This document shows positions 1 to 10,162 of a stretch of DNA of 64,000 bases, piece by piece. The DNA comes from Oncomelania hupensis. Its lineage: Eukaryota > Mollusca > Gastropoda > Littorinimorpha > Pomatiopsidae. The notes under the pieces were generated by a model that worked only from the letters and a program-made list of their open reading frames with translations, did not search any database and had not been told where the DNA came from. The position numbers and the translations under genes were made by a program. The stretch spans positions 268,558 to 332,557 of the forward strand of contig CM072527.1 of NCBI GenBank assembly GCA_036898135.1. Reading direction: 5' to 3'. Position 1 is the stretch's first letter. Each line of letters begins with the position of its first letter.

Positions 1-1
1 C

Positions 2-973
2 AAATACTTACAAACTATTGCTACTTACACTTCTGATATTTTTGAGACAGCAGATATATCTCCACAAAAAGTTTTCAAAAAATTAGCAAGCCCACCGTTG
101 CCTCCATGGGAATTCTGTAAAGCTAAATTTGATACTGAATACACTACACTGAAAAAAGATGATAATATTAACTTAATTGCATCAGCTGCTCGTATACACA
201 TAGAAGAAAATTATCATAATTATTTAGAAATATATACGGATGGTTCCGTTTTAGATTCAGGGGAATCTGGCTCAGGATATGTTATACCATCACTCAAAAT
301 AATTGAAGGTTATAGCTTAGGGAAAAAACATTCAATATTTACAGCTGAACTTATCGCGATTTTAATGTCATTACATAAAATAATAAGTTTACAAAGAGCA
401 TTCATTGATTTGTTGATATGTGTAGACTCTAAGCCCGTTTTGTATGCATTGCAATCTGACAATAATGATGCTAATTCAATAATATATGAAATACAACACC
501 TTGTTAACATATTAATAAGGTCAGGAACTGGTGTCACATTTTGTTGGGTTCCTTCACATAGCGGTTTATTGTATAATGATTGGGCAGATCGACAAGCCAA
601 ACAAGGAGCAAAAAATGAACATGTTTTTTCCATACAAATACCATTATCACAAAAAGAAATGTATACAATTATCAATCAACAATTTAAATCAGAATCAAAC
701 TTGAACATTATAACAAATCAAGCAATCCATTATTCTCGTCCTATTGTTACTTTGGCCAATAGACTAATTCTTAATTCTTGGAAAACAAAATACTGCAAAG
801 AGGTAGTATGCCAATGTCAAGCAAAAATAACAATAGATCACATATTACATGATTGTAGTGCAATACAACAACTCTTACCTGCAAATATTTGCAATGCTCA
901 AATTATAACATATGATTGTTGGCTGCAGATTGCAGAGGCGTTGATTTTTAGCCCTATAGGAGGGTTTTTGTAA
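2..973 (+). CDS. Non-LTR retrotransposon ORF2, C-terminal part with RNase H domain (5' cut by window edge)
   Basis: The frame is open from the left edge of the window to a TAA at 971-973, so this is the C-terminal part of a longer protein. It contains an RNase H fold: YTDGS near 236-250, a GLU in a TAELIAI helix, VDSKPV, and a final ADRQAKQG, giving the D-E-D-D catalytic set. RNase H would degrade the RNA strand of the RNA/DNA hybrid during second-strand synthesis. After it comes a Cys/His-containing tail (CQCQ then HILHDC) typical of I/Jockey-type LINEs. No stop or frameshift is visible in this part. Assignment to an I-like or Jockey-like clade rests on the terminal RNase H; the reverse transcriptase lies outside the window. 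Confidence 0.85.
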   Translation, partial: KYLQTIATYTSDIFETADISPQKVFKKLASPPLPPWEFCKAKFDTEYTTLKKDDNINLIASAARIHIEENYHNYLEIYTDGSVLDSGESGSGYVIPSLKIIEGYSLGKKHSIFTAELIAILMSLHKIISLQRAFIDLLICVDSKPVLYALQSDNNDANSIIYEIQHLVNILIRSGTGVTFCWVPSHSGLLYNDWADRQAKQGAKNEHVFSIQIPLSQKEMYTIINQQFKSESNLNIITNQAIHYSRPIVTLANRLILNSWKTKYCKEVVCQCQAKITIDHILHDCSAIQQLLPANICNAQIITYDCWLQIAEALIFSPIGGFL

Positions 974-1357
974 TATTTGATATTATTTGTTGGTATTTAT
1001 GATTCGGGAATGTGCTATACTTTTCCTTATATATGATGAATAGAATAAGAAATATTGTATAATATGTAAATAGGGACTGCATTCAGGACGGTAGGAGGGG
1101 TGGGAGAGGCAGTTATCCGTGGGAGAATGGAGAGAAATCTAACTATACTTCTTCACGGAGGATTGTTTTATCTCGCCTTTTTTGCCTTTTTTGTATGTAG
1201 TCTCTAAGCTTTGAATATTATGAATAGTATAAGTGATTGTTGCCTATCTCCTTTATTTATGTTTTAGTTGTATTTTAATTTACTGTTGTTAATGTTGTCT
1301 AAAATCACTTTTAAGTGAAAAGACGTAAAAACAAACAAACAAACAAACAAACAAACA
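974..1357 (+). repeat. 3' UTR and (AAAC)n tail of the non-LTR element
   Basis: The 3' untranslated region runs from the stop at 973 to a simple-repeat tail of AAAC units at about 1327-1357. Just before the tail is a small hairpin-like ACTTTTAAGTGAAAAG (about 1309-1324), as is common at the 3' end of I-clade LINEs. The tail marks the end of the element. Confidence 0.7.
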
Positions 1358-1486
1358 GGCCTGCAAGTCGAAGTATTTATTATATGTAGAGGATAAAGAA
1401 AAACCGAGGTTCGTTTTATTATTGTTTTTAAATTGTATAATTTTATTTCATAGTTTATATTATACCACCTACCACCACCACCACCT

Positions 1487-1545
1487 TATATTATATAGCG
1501 CCTTTTTAGCTCAAAAGCTGCTCAAGACGCTGGCCGATAAAGGAT
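1487..1545 (-). repeat. CR1/L2-type LINE or SINE 3'-tail remnant
   Basis: On the minus strand it reads roughly GCGTCTTGAGCAGC..., then AGCTAAAAAGGCGCTATATAA, the stem-loop tail typical of CR1/L2-type LINEs and SINEs that use them. The same tail recurs at 21886-21945 and 23246-23312 (minus) and at 51683-51745 (plus). Confidence 0.6.
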
Positions 1546-1858
1546 CTAACTCCAGCCGCCCACTGACCATTTTGTAAAAGTGAGTTTGAGGTTTTTGTTT
1601 GTTTGTTTGTTTGTTTTGTTTTGTTTTGTTTTTTAAAATAAATTTTTACAATAGATTGTATGGTCATAGATGCGTTTATCAATCCACATTATTGAGGTGA
1701 AAGCGCTTCCATGGCCATGTACACGCCGATTGCCCCATTTTGCCTTTCCGCACCGCGCCTTGTTTACACCCTTTTGACGTTTCCACATCGCAAAAGGACA
1801 CAGTAGGCGTTTGTTAAGACAATAAAATTACCTCCCTTGTAACTCTCGTGCGAGGAGG

Positions 1859-1902
1859 CGCACTTGTGGAGAACGTAATAAAGAAGTAAAGCGTTAGCTC
1901 TG
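1859..1902 (+). mobile_element. Left half of the 5' LTR of a mag-type Ty3/gypsy element, split by a DNA transposon
   Basis: GGAGAACGTAATAAAGAAG... to TTAGCTCTG matches the LTR copy at 11278-11333 almost base for base. The remaining half (TGTCCTGGCTC...TTATTACA) is found at 5615-5635, after the inserted 3.7-kb transposon. The 5' start of this LTR was not resolved; it probably lies between about 1650 and 1800. Confidence 0.7.
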
Positions 1903-2252
1903 TAGTCCGTTAGGTAGGAAGTGAAACACTTACCCCCCCCCCCCCTAGGGAATTTTGTAGACTATGTTTTTCTGTTAGCCTATCATACCTTCTTTGGATT
2001 TCTGCTTGTTTGGTTTTTGTACACGGGTGGGTTTGGGTACCCGACGGCCCAGAAGGGCCCATTTTTCCTTCTTTGGGCCCTATATTGGCTATTGGGCGGT
2101 ATGGTTCTTTGGAGAGCTATTGTGTTAATGTTTATCAACATATTTCTAATCAGTTTACAGGTTTTGGAAGATAATTGATTGTTGTTTGTGTTAGTATGTG
2201 TTTTGTGATAATATCATGTTCATTAAGAGCATGGCTGGGGTACATATTAAAG
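1903..2252 (+). repeat. Left terminal inverted repeat of the 3.7-kb transposon
   Basis: Inverted partner of 5265-5611. It contains a C13-14 run near 1933-1946, and an inner part (GGGTTTGGGTACC to GGCTGGGGTAC) that is almost identical in the partner. Confidence 0.85.
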
Positions 2253-2411
2253 ATTTTTACGAAGTCGATTTTCCCTCTGTGAATCATACCTTTCTGCTTC
2301 CTAAAGCCCAAAAGCTTATGTTTGCAAGTTGTAAACAACTTTCTTTGTTATTGTGGTTGTAGTTCTTAACTCCTTTGTGGCGCACATACAAGTGTGGAAG
2401 TACTGAATGAA

Positions 2412-4750
2412 CTATCCTGTTGTTTTTATGACGTCATTTGACTGCATTGGCTTCTTCATCAAGGCACCCACTGTGTCTGGTCTGGAACTGACGCAGCAGG
2501 AGACGTTCGAGTGCTTCGAGAACAATCCTGTGAACTCTAAGAGCCCGATTATAATGCTTCCCAGTGAGCACTTGCTCGATTGAACCGCTGGCACAAATGC
2601 CAGACTCGATCAGGATCTCTTCGAATCCACTGCCCCTCACACTCTTTCCAATAGCACCCATGTATACACAGGTAAGGTGGAACACGCCAATCCTGATGAT
2701 GATGTTGCCAAACTCAGCTGGGTTTTGTCAAGCTACAGCGTAGGCCTTTTTGGCTGCAGCGAGATCAAAGGTGATGATAGTAAATGTCTGTCCCACTTCT
2801 TTGGACACCTGCATGCTGAGTCGCAAGATGTGCTAGATAGTGTCATTGTCAGTAATAGGGGCAAACACAGGAGGCATTTACTCTACTGTTGACTGTTCAT
2901 CATTGTCAGTATTTCCACCTGTTCGGGACACCCAGCCTGCCCAAGATGGGACTGTCTGCTCTTTTTCAACCGCTAGAGCCCTACAGCAAATCCAAAGCGA
3001 ATCCGATGATCTGGCAGCATCGACCACAGTCGGAGAAGGTTCAGATGTTGTGACGACTAGGTTAGGCTCTGCATGGCTTTTGACGAAACAGGAACATGCT
3101 CCACATGTTGGCTTTTCACTGCCCTCTCTCCTGTTCTCTGGCCTGTCGAAGAACACTGAACAGGAGGTTCATCTTCCTGTGATGTAGCCTCATTGATTAT
3201 TATTCCATGGGCAGTGTGCGTGCTCCCTTCCCCAGAAGGTGTTTCTTCGCGCAGGTCGAAGTTATCAAAGCATAGATGTGTTACGATATTTCTTTCTGGG
3301 TGGATGATTGCTGGCAGTATGGAACGTCTCTCTTCAATGTTCCTGCACATCGCAGTTTCGAGTTGCAGGATGGTATCATAGCATGCGCAGTTACCCCAGC
3401 GATTGACCAGGGTTATGATGTCTGCCTTCCCAGTCAGATGCCTCAGCGTCATACATAGAACCAGGTGTTTTGGCATCAGCCACTTTCCCTTTGAAGCAGC
3501 GACGGAAATGTCCTGCGCAATGGATTTGACCAGTCGTGCTTTCCGTGCTGATGCATCTTTCAGCTTCTTTCCAGTGAGAACATATCCAATGAACTCCTGC
3601 AGAATCTGAGGTGGAGTGATGGTGTCACTGAGCAGGAAATTTGCTGATGGAGGCCATGGCATTGGAGCAGACTCACGCATGGCAGTCTGAACCAGGCGTC
3701 GCATTATCATTACAGCCTCCTCTAGGCGTCTTGTCTCCGAAGCTGCTGCTTCAAATGCAGATTCTACTGCCTTGCCAGTTTTGATTCCTGATGCATACAC
3801 CAGCTCACTCCTGCCGTTTGGCTGCCAAAAGTTAAGCTTTTGTCCAAAGTGCTTTTCTAGCTTTGCTTTGAGTTTCTGGACTTTATCATTCTTGTTGTAG
3901 AATTCTGGATGGTTTTCTAGCATGAACTGTTGGTACTTCTCAGCCAGCATTGTTGTGCGTTCCACATTGCATTGTTCAATTATGTGCAGTGGCACATACT
4001 GTATAATGTACTGAAATGCAGAACATACTGTATAATGTACTGAAATGCAGAATCATGGGCTCTTCCACAGCGTCTTTGTCAGTGCACTCTTTTTGGTTTC
4101 GTTCCCAAGCACGGGTGTAAGCCCGTCTACAAGAATTGTGGTAATGCGCTTCTCTCGCCACAAGGTCGAAGTCCTGTATCTTGCAGAACAGTTTGCCTTG
4201 CCTCTGTTGTCCTGATTTCTTGACGGCATCTTCTGCAGACTTTGTCTGACATTTGACAAGGTTCTCTTGTCTTCGCTGATACTTTTTTCGTCCTTTTCCA
4301 CAAAAAAGACATTCATCACAAGGAAGTAAGATGCTTGAACTTGTTTGTGGTTTGCGACGTTTCCTTGGCGAGTTTGGGTCATTATCATCATCCTCAGGCT
4401 GCTTTCGCTTTGCTATCCAAGAATTGTTAGTGAACTTTTGGTAACACGATCTGTGGTAACCATCCAAGAAGGGAGAATACACACCAGGCACGTGAGCAAA
4501 TGTCACTTAGTGATAGTCTGTACTTTTCATCACTTAGTGTCTGCCGTTGTTCAACTCCCAGTCGTATTGTCTGAAAACTAGTTTCTGACAAAGGTGTTAC
4601 TTTCTCACGATTATCCTGGCAACAATGAACGACACATATAGGTCCTCCTAATGTCCTTTTCTTACTGACTTTGGCATTGATTTGTGCTGACTTCAAATTT
4701 AAGGGCTTTTCGTCGGATTGCCTCTTTGACATTGCAAACTTCTTGCCCAC
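2412..4750 (-). pseudogene. Decayed transposase-like protein of a family widespread in marine invertebrate genomes
   Basis: Several minus-strand frames read as one protein broken by frameshifts and stops: N-terminal part 4750-4427, Cys/His module 4506-3976, central part 3995-3057, then 2820-2434. Visible landmarks are a Cys-rich module (CDECLFCGKG... followed by AHYHNSCRRAYTR), a basic ARKARLVKSIAQD stretch with MPKHLVL, a LCFDNFDLREE motif, TFDLAAAKKAYAV with one stop just after it, and a final GSGFEEILIESGICASGS. I recognise this combination from many unannotated proteins of corals and molluscs. Three acidic positions (FDNFD, TFDLA, FEEILIE) could form a DDE-type triad, but that is inference. 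Breaks include a 29-bp tandem duplication at 3995-4052 and a frameshift near 4500. Non-functional copy. Confidence 0.6.
3995..4052 (-). repeat. 29-bp tandem duplication inside the transposase-like reading frame
   Basis: The unit CATACTGTATAATGTACTGA... occupies 3995-4023 and is repeated at 4024-4052. As 29 is not a multiple of three, it shifts the frame and separates the Cys/His module from the central part. Confidence 0.9.
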
Positions 4751-5264
4751 TCTTCAGATTTCTACTTCTTTACACGACACCTGCAAAAAATGAAATAATG
4801 GATTTTACATGTGATTGTATTTTCTTTAAAATGAAAAACCAAGAAAATTGCCACAAGTGAGCAGAAGTGCCAAAACATGACACTTACAGAGTATGTGAAC
4901 AGCTGCTTTTAGGGGGTACCCTTGCATCTGTAAATGCTACAGCCACAATTTGGGGCTATCAAAACTAGACAGCCTGAAATCAGTTGCTTGATAACAAAGG
5001 CATTAGACTGTATTTGCCTTGTTTGGTCCACAAGGGGAAGTGTTCAGTTGTTTAAGATAGAGACCGCACAGAAGGGTAATTCTCGGAGGGTATTCTTACC
5101 CAAATCAGGGCACCAGGTCCACAGTAAGTCGAGTACCTTCACCAGGCACTTGGAATCAACTGCTAGATTTCCTAAGTCGTGTAGCTATGTGTTTAAGATA
5201 GGCCAAATGAAAACAAAACGGAACTGTATAGGTCGCAGATTGTGAAAACGGGTTTTTACCCTTA

Positions 5265-5611
5265 CGCCAAGAGGCGTACCCCAGCCATGCCCTTAATGAA
5301 CATGATATTATCACAAAACACATACTAAAACAAACAACAATCAATTATCTTCCAAAAACTGTAAACTGATTAGAACTATGTTGATAAACCTTAACACAAC
5401 AGCTCTCCAATGAACCATACCGCCCAATTGCAAATATAGGGCCCAAAGAAGGAAAAATGGGCCCTTCTGGGCTGTCTGGTACCCAAACCCACCCGTTTAT
5501 CAAAACCAAACAACCGGCAATCAGTAACTTGATGACCAGGGTACCTGCGGATATATGTCTCATAAATTCCCTAGGGGGGGTAAGGGGGGTCATAGGCCAC
5601 CTAACGGACTA
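5265..5611 (-). repeat. Right terminal inverted repeat of the 3.7-kb transposon
   Basis: Inverted partner of 1903-2252, ending CCACCTAACGGACTA. The outer part carries a G-rich run where the left copy has the C run. Confidence 0.85.
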
Positions 5612-5614
5612 CTG

Positions 5615-5635
5615 TGTCCTGGCTCATTTATTACA
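5615..5635 (+). mobile_element. Right half of the split 5' LTR of the mag-type element
   Basis: TGTCCTGGCTC...TTATTACA is the LTR 3' end, matching 11313-11333. It is followed by AATTGG, the beginning of the primer-binding region, itself interrupted by a 94-bp insert. Confidence 0.7.
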
Positions 5636-5641
5636 AATTGG

Positions 5642-5735
5642 AAAACGATGCTTAACGTCCTATTGCATCAGCGTTAAGGACGATCACCACGTCGCCACCC
5701 TGACAACAATGAACATCATCATCATATCAAAAATA
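5642..5735 (-). repeat. 94-bp short interspersed repeat with 13-bp target duplication
   Basis: The insert lies between two copies of TATTACAAATTGG (5629-5641 and 5736-5748), a 13-bp target duplication of the size made by target-primed reverse transcription. On the minus strand it runs TTTGATATGATGATGATG... to GGTGGCGACGTGGTGATCG and ...GGACGTTAAGCATCG. Related copies lie at 5880-5980 (plus) and, for the 3' part, 53765-53850 (plus). Confidence 0.8.
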
Positions 5736-5765
5736 TATTACAAATTGGCGACGAGGGTGCGATTT
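5736..5765 (+). promoter_or_regulatory. Primer-binding region of the mag-type element
   Basis: AATTGGCGACGAGGGTGCG follows the LTR end TTACA. TGGCGACGAGG is a common tRNA-primer-binding type among Ty3/gypsy elements. It resumes here after the 94-bp insert. Confidence 0.55.
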
Positions 5766-5879
5766 ATAACCCACTCTGGACCTGCTGTGCTTGTGCATAC
5801 AGGGACAGTGTAGCAGTAGGTAACCTCTATAAATTCACAGGTTAGTTGTTCCACGTCATGCGAAGATCCGTAGGATCTT

Positions 5880-5980
5880 AACTTTGATATGATGATGATG
5901 ATTATTGTTGTTAGGGTGGCGACGTGGTGATCGTCCTTAACGCTGATGCAATAGGACGTTAAGCTTCGTTATTCCTCCCT
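5880..5980 (+). repeat. Second copy of the ~94-bp interspersed repeat, opposite orientation
   Basis: Starts TTTGATATGATGATGATG like the copy at 5642-5735 but on the plus strand, contains GGTGGCGACGTGGTGATCG and GCAATAGGACGTTAAGC, and ends in TTCC/TCCC-rich tail sequence. With the first copy it forms a ~330-bp inverted repeat. Confidence 0.75.
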
Positions 5981-6122
5981 CCTGAGGCGTTTTATGTTTG
6001 ATTGTTAGATCTAGAAGCAGTGACGCGCTGTGACGTTTGTGCTGTGAAGTTTGCGTAATCTATTTTTTGCCGAAAACTTTTTGTGGTTAAAAAAAAAATT
6101 GTTTTTTTTTTACGTGAATAAT

Positions 6123-6473
6123 ATGGCGCAGAACGACATTTTCAATGAATTCAACCCCTCAGTTGAAGACTTTGATTGCTACACTGAAAGAATCGGAATG
6201 TACTTTGAAGCTAATGACATTGCTGATGATAAAAAGAAGAGCGTGTTTCTTTTTGTTATTGGTGCCAAGTATTACAGTTTGATGCGCTCTCTTTGTTCAC
6301 CTGATGCTCCTGCTTCAAAGACTTATGATGAACTAGTTACAATTCTGAAGGCGCAAGTGTTACCCAAACCACTAGTCATTGGTGAAAGGTTCAAGTTTCA
6401 CAATAAGAGTCAATATAAAACCGAGAAGGTAAATGATTTTGCAGCAGAACTGAGGCGTTTGGCTTCTACGTAA
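6123..6473 (+). pseudogene. Truncated gag of the mag-type Ty3/gypsy retrotransposon
   Basis: ATG at 6123 follows a leader with A and T runs. The 116 residues visible include DIFNEFNPSVEDFDCYTERI, a YDELVTILKAQ segment and KPLVIGERFKFHNKSQ, then VNDFAAELRRLA, all typical of the capsid region of mag/chromovirus-type gypsy gag. The homology stops at about 6470, where unrelated sequence begins. The rest of gag, the zinc knuckle and most of the protease are missing; the RT part of the same kind of element resumes at 10163. This ATG was chosen because the homology begins at it; the frame is open upstream to 6051 without homology. Confidence 0.75.
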
Positions 6474-7760
6474 ACAAAGCATCAACAAAAATATAACCGG
6501 GTGAAATGGAAAATGAATGAAATGAGATGATAAATGTCTGAATCGAAATGTACTATTTAACCATGACACAAATCAAACACCAAAGTAAATCAAATGGTAT
6601 TTCACACTTTGAACTATTTAGACATAAAAATACCACTCGGAGGAAAGAAAACAAAAAACTTCCTTAATTACTAACAAGGCACAAACGTCAAACGTTCATT
6701 TAGAGTTAATAGGTGCTTTTGGTTTTAAATAAGTTAATATAAAAACAGTTAATAGTTAATAACAATAACTAAATAACGAAGACCACGTGGCAGAAGACTG
6801 TTGAGACGGCACTGCTGGCACTGGTCCAGGGAAGAACACCGCGAGGGGGGTAAGGCACTTGCCGCAGGAGGCGGCGAGGTAAGCTTCAACCTGCCCACCC
6901 TCGGGGTTCTGTGACAACTGCTGCTGCGCCCGGTCGTACCGACGGCCCGGGGAGTCCAGACTGCTCCAGTCGCAGCTAACTCCGCTCTCACCCTCACACG
7001 CCGATAACTGCTAATGCCGCTCTATCTTGACTGCTATCGCCCGGTGTCGTCCAGCTCAGTAGCCGACCGGATAAACGTGTTGATGACCAGATGAACAATG
7101 GACTATGTCGTTAATGAAAATGTCGTTGATGAAGACTCATCCTGTAATCAGGCACGAGTATAAGTCCCAGTGCAAATATACAATTATCTATCCCCTACCG
7201 ATTATTATACCAACGAATGTTTATATATACAACAGATGTATATATACAACGTCTAATATATATACATTCACAAACACGCTAACACATTCACAACACATAA
7301 ACTGGGGACATATAAAATGCTACCTGCTCCCGACCCAACATTTCAACCTAACAAATGCATAAAAAGCAAAACGGGAGAAATAAATAGGAACACAAACAAA
7401 CTATCTTTCATTTACACCAAGACAGGAAGCAACGGCTGTAAGAAGATAAAACATTCACTTACCAGTCCGTGTTAGATCTCTTGACATGTGGACACTCGAC
7501 TGTCTACCTAGATATAAACACATCTATAGACCGGTCACAACAGACCTAAGATGTCTATTGTCCTTGACTTTAGTGGTAGGCTAAATTCAAGTTGGTTGCA
7601 CAACCTCATCAAAAAATATGTCTCCCTGCCCCAATGTCGCTCAGTTCAGTTCAGTAGGTAGATTACCGTCGCTAACCTACGTATATATATATATATGTAT
7701 AGGCTTATACAAGTACCCACAAACCAGGTTTACAAAGTCTCCAACCGGTCATTTGGGTAC

Positions 7761-7803
7761 CCAGCTTTGGATCCGGGAACCCGGCTGGGTTCCCGGATCC
7801 AAG
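7761..7803. repeat. Imperfect palindrome
   Basis: TTGGATCCGGGAACCCGG then CTGGGTTCCCGGATCCAA are reverse complements, forming a stem of about 18 bp with almost no loop. Confidence 0.85.
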
Positions 7804-7981
7804 GCGGCTCCCAGAAAACGATCTGGGAACGACGGGTAGGGTAAGGCAGTGCCTCGACGGGTAGGGTAAGGCAGTGCTACACATATTCCGCTCGAAACGG
7901 GTTAGGGTTAGGGTTAGCGGTCCGTCTACAAGTGATGAAATTACATGGGAATTATAGTGGGGGTTCCCATAAGCAAGAGGG

Positions 7982-8082
<101 letters not shown>

Positions 8083-8326
8083 CTATTCTAAAGCTCAAGT
8101 CAAATTTTGCTGTTCCCTTCTATATTATTACTAAATTTCATAAAGCTGTACACGATACTCAGTCCCTAGCTAAAAAAAAAAAAAACCAGCACGTAGGCGC
8201 AACGCTAAGATCGCTTCGCACGTGCGCTTTGCTTTCTTGCTACTACGACTTCTAGAATTACAGTTAAAGGGACACGCTTACATTTTTAACTTAAATATAT
8301 TCTTTACATAAACACTGTCAACCTGA

Positions 8327-8352
8327 CATACCCCCCCTCCCCCCCACCACCA
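8327..8352 (-). promoter_or_regulatory. Polypurine tract of E1
   Basis: On the minus strand a GGTGGTGGTGGGGGG...-type purine run lies directly before the 3' LTR start. This position fixes the orientation of E1. Confidence 0.7.
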
Positions 8353-8425
8353 CCAAGATTAAACTACCAGTTTAATTACAATTATGGTCTTAAACAGGGA
8401 TATTTACATTTTACAGTTTTGTCTT

Positions 8426-10041
8426 TTAAACATTTCTGGACAAAAAATCGGCATCAACATTTTGCTTGCCTGGTGTCGCTTCCACGGTGAAGTCATATGC
8501 CTGTAACTGCATAGCCCACCTCATCAACTTGGGACTCTGAGGCTTGATCCTATGCAACCACTGCAAAGGACTGTGGTCCGTTTGTACTAGGAAATGACGT
8601 CCCAAGAGGAATTGGCTGTACTTCTGTACCCCGAACACCACCGCCAAACATTCCTTCTCAATGGGGGAAATAATTCATATCTGCCGAGTTCAACTTCTTG
8701 CTGGCACAGGCCAACGGCTGGAACCCAAACCCCTGGTCTTGCATAAGTACTGCTCCAAGCTCGACGTAAGACGCATCCGTTCGGTCCACTGCACTGGCCC
8801 CGGTTTTGTTCCACCTTTTGTGAGATCTGTCAGTGGCAAAGCAATTTCAGCAAAATGGGGAATGAAACGACGGTAAAACCCAACCAACCCCAAAAACGAT
8901 TTCACCTGTTTTTTCGTTGTGGGTGGTTCCACCTGGCGAATCTTCTCCATGACCCGCTCCAACGGAATCATCTTGCCATTTCCCACCATGTGACCCAAGT
9001 ATTCAAGGTGCCTGAAACCAAAATAGCATTTCGATGGTCTAGCAGACAATGTTGCATCTTTCAAACGACCGAGTACCAACCTCAGGATCTCGATATGGCG
9101 TTCCTTGGTCACAGTCGCAACTAACATATCGTCCATGAAGTTGTCCACTTCCTCCAACTTGAGAGGAATCAACAATGCTCTCATCATTCTGGAGAAACAG
9201 GCACCTGCCGTTTTCAGTCCAAATGGCATGACCACAAATTGGAATTGACCCAATTCCGTGGTGAAGGCGGTTTTAGGTCGGTCCTCTAGCTTGACGGGAA
9301 TCATCCCTTAGAGAGATCAATCTTCGTCAAATACTTGGCCTTCCCTAACTTGGCAAAAAGACATTCAGCATCAGGTAACGGTTCAGCGTCGAAAATTACC
9401 TTTTTGTTGAGTCGACGAAAATCGACGCAGAAACGGATGGAGCCATCCCGTTTCCTGACCAACACTACCGGTGAACTGTAGGGCGACTGGGCTGGTTCGA
9501 CGACCCCCAGCTTCAGCATGGTCTCGAACTCCTTACGGATGATGTCTTTGTATGCAAAAGGTATCGGGAACTGCCGAGTTCGCACTGGAGTGTCGTCCAC
9601 CGTCCGAATTTCGCATTCAGCCAGCTCGGTCCTCCGCGGCAAATCGGTGAGAACATCAGCGAACTGTCCCACCACTTCCCGAACGGCATCATGGATCTCT
9701 GGCGTTTCCGGATCCAGATTGATGTTGTCCAAAGACTCCTCTGCAACTAAGAGGAACACAGGTAGAGATCCGGAACTCTCCTGAACCTCGGAGTCATTCT
9801 GTTCATCCAGAACAGATACAGCGGCGACAACTCCACTTCGCTCCAGGTAACGCTGTAACAGATTTACATGGTAAGTTTTTACCTTGTCTCCCACCTGTAT
9901 TTTGTAATCCGTAGGACCCACTCTGCTTTGCACTACGTAAGGTCCCCTCCAAGACATTTTCATTTTGTTCTCCTTGCATGGAGACAAAATGAGCACCTTA
10001 CATCCCACTGGGAAAACTCTTAGCTTCGCCTTCTTGTCGAA
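8426..10041 (-). pseudogene. E1: decayed Gmr1-type pol (integrase C-terminus, RT, RNase H)
   Basis: Translation from 10008 leftward gives the integrase C-terminal chromatin-facing part (GCKVLIL, WRGPYVV, YHVNLLQRYLE), then a linker and reverse transcriptase (VVLVRKRDGSIRFCVDFR, KIDLSKG), RT palm (VMPFGLKTAGACFSRMMRAL, NFMDDMLVA), and at 8647-8426 the RNase H end (QTDHSPLQWL, ADFLS). Integrase sequence lies before RT, the Gmr1 arrangement. A small deletion at 9301 removes the YWQ of the RT motif and shifts the frame; another shift lies near 8800. Gag, protease and the integrase core are missing because the LTR joins integrase directly at about 10041. Confidence 0.8.
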
Positions 10042-10162
10042 ATGACGCTTCGCACGTGCGCTTCGCTTTCTTGCTACTACGACTTCTAGAATTACAGTTA
10101 AAGTGACACGCTTACATTTTTAACTTTAATATATTCTTTACATAAACACTGTCAACCTGACA
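10042..10162 (-). mobile_element. E1: 5' LTR remnant
   Basis: About 120 bp almost identical to 8205-8325 (CTACTACGACTTCTAG to AACCTGACA on the plus strand). It abuts coding sequence at 10041, so the rest of the 5' LTR and the 5' half of the element were deleted. Confidence 0.8.

Larger units (their letters stand above)
1903..5611 (-). mobile_element. 3.7-kb DNA transposon with ~345-bp terminal inverted repeats and 3-4-bp target duplication
   Basis: Both ends begin TAGTCCGTTAGGT when read inward. The inverted repeats run about 1903-2252 and 5265-5611; the outer ~110 bases have diverged while the inner ~235 are nearly identical. The insertion splits an LTR whose intact sequence is known from 11278-11333, so the junction can be read exactly: CTG at 1900-1902 is repeated at 5612-5614 (or CTGT, if the terminal base is assigned to the target). 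A decayed minus-strand coding region fills 2412-4750. A 3-4-bp duplication is reported for few eukaryotic superfamilies, Academ among them; that assignment is a guess. Confidence 0.85.

Noticed and set aside
1921..2178. 85-aa ORF rich in Phe, Leu and Trp
   Set aside because: It lies entirely within the terminal inverted repeat and its partner copy does not keep the frame.
7902..7918. Chromosome end or true telomere
   Set aside because: Only three TTAGGG-like units inside transposon sequence.
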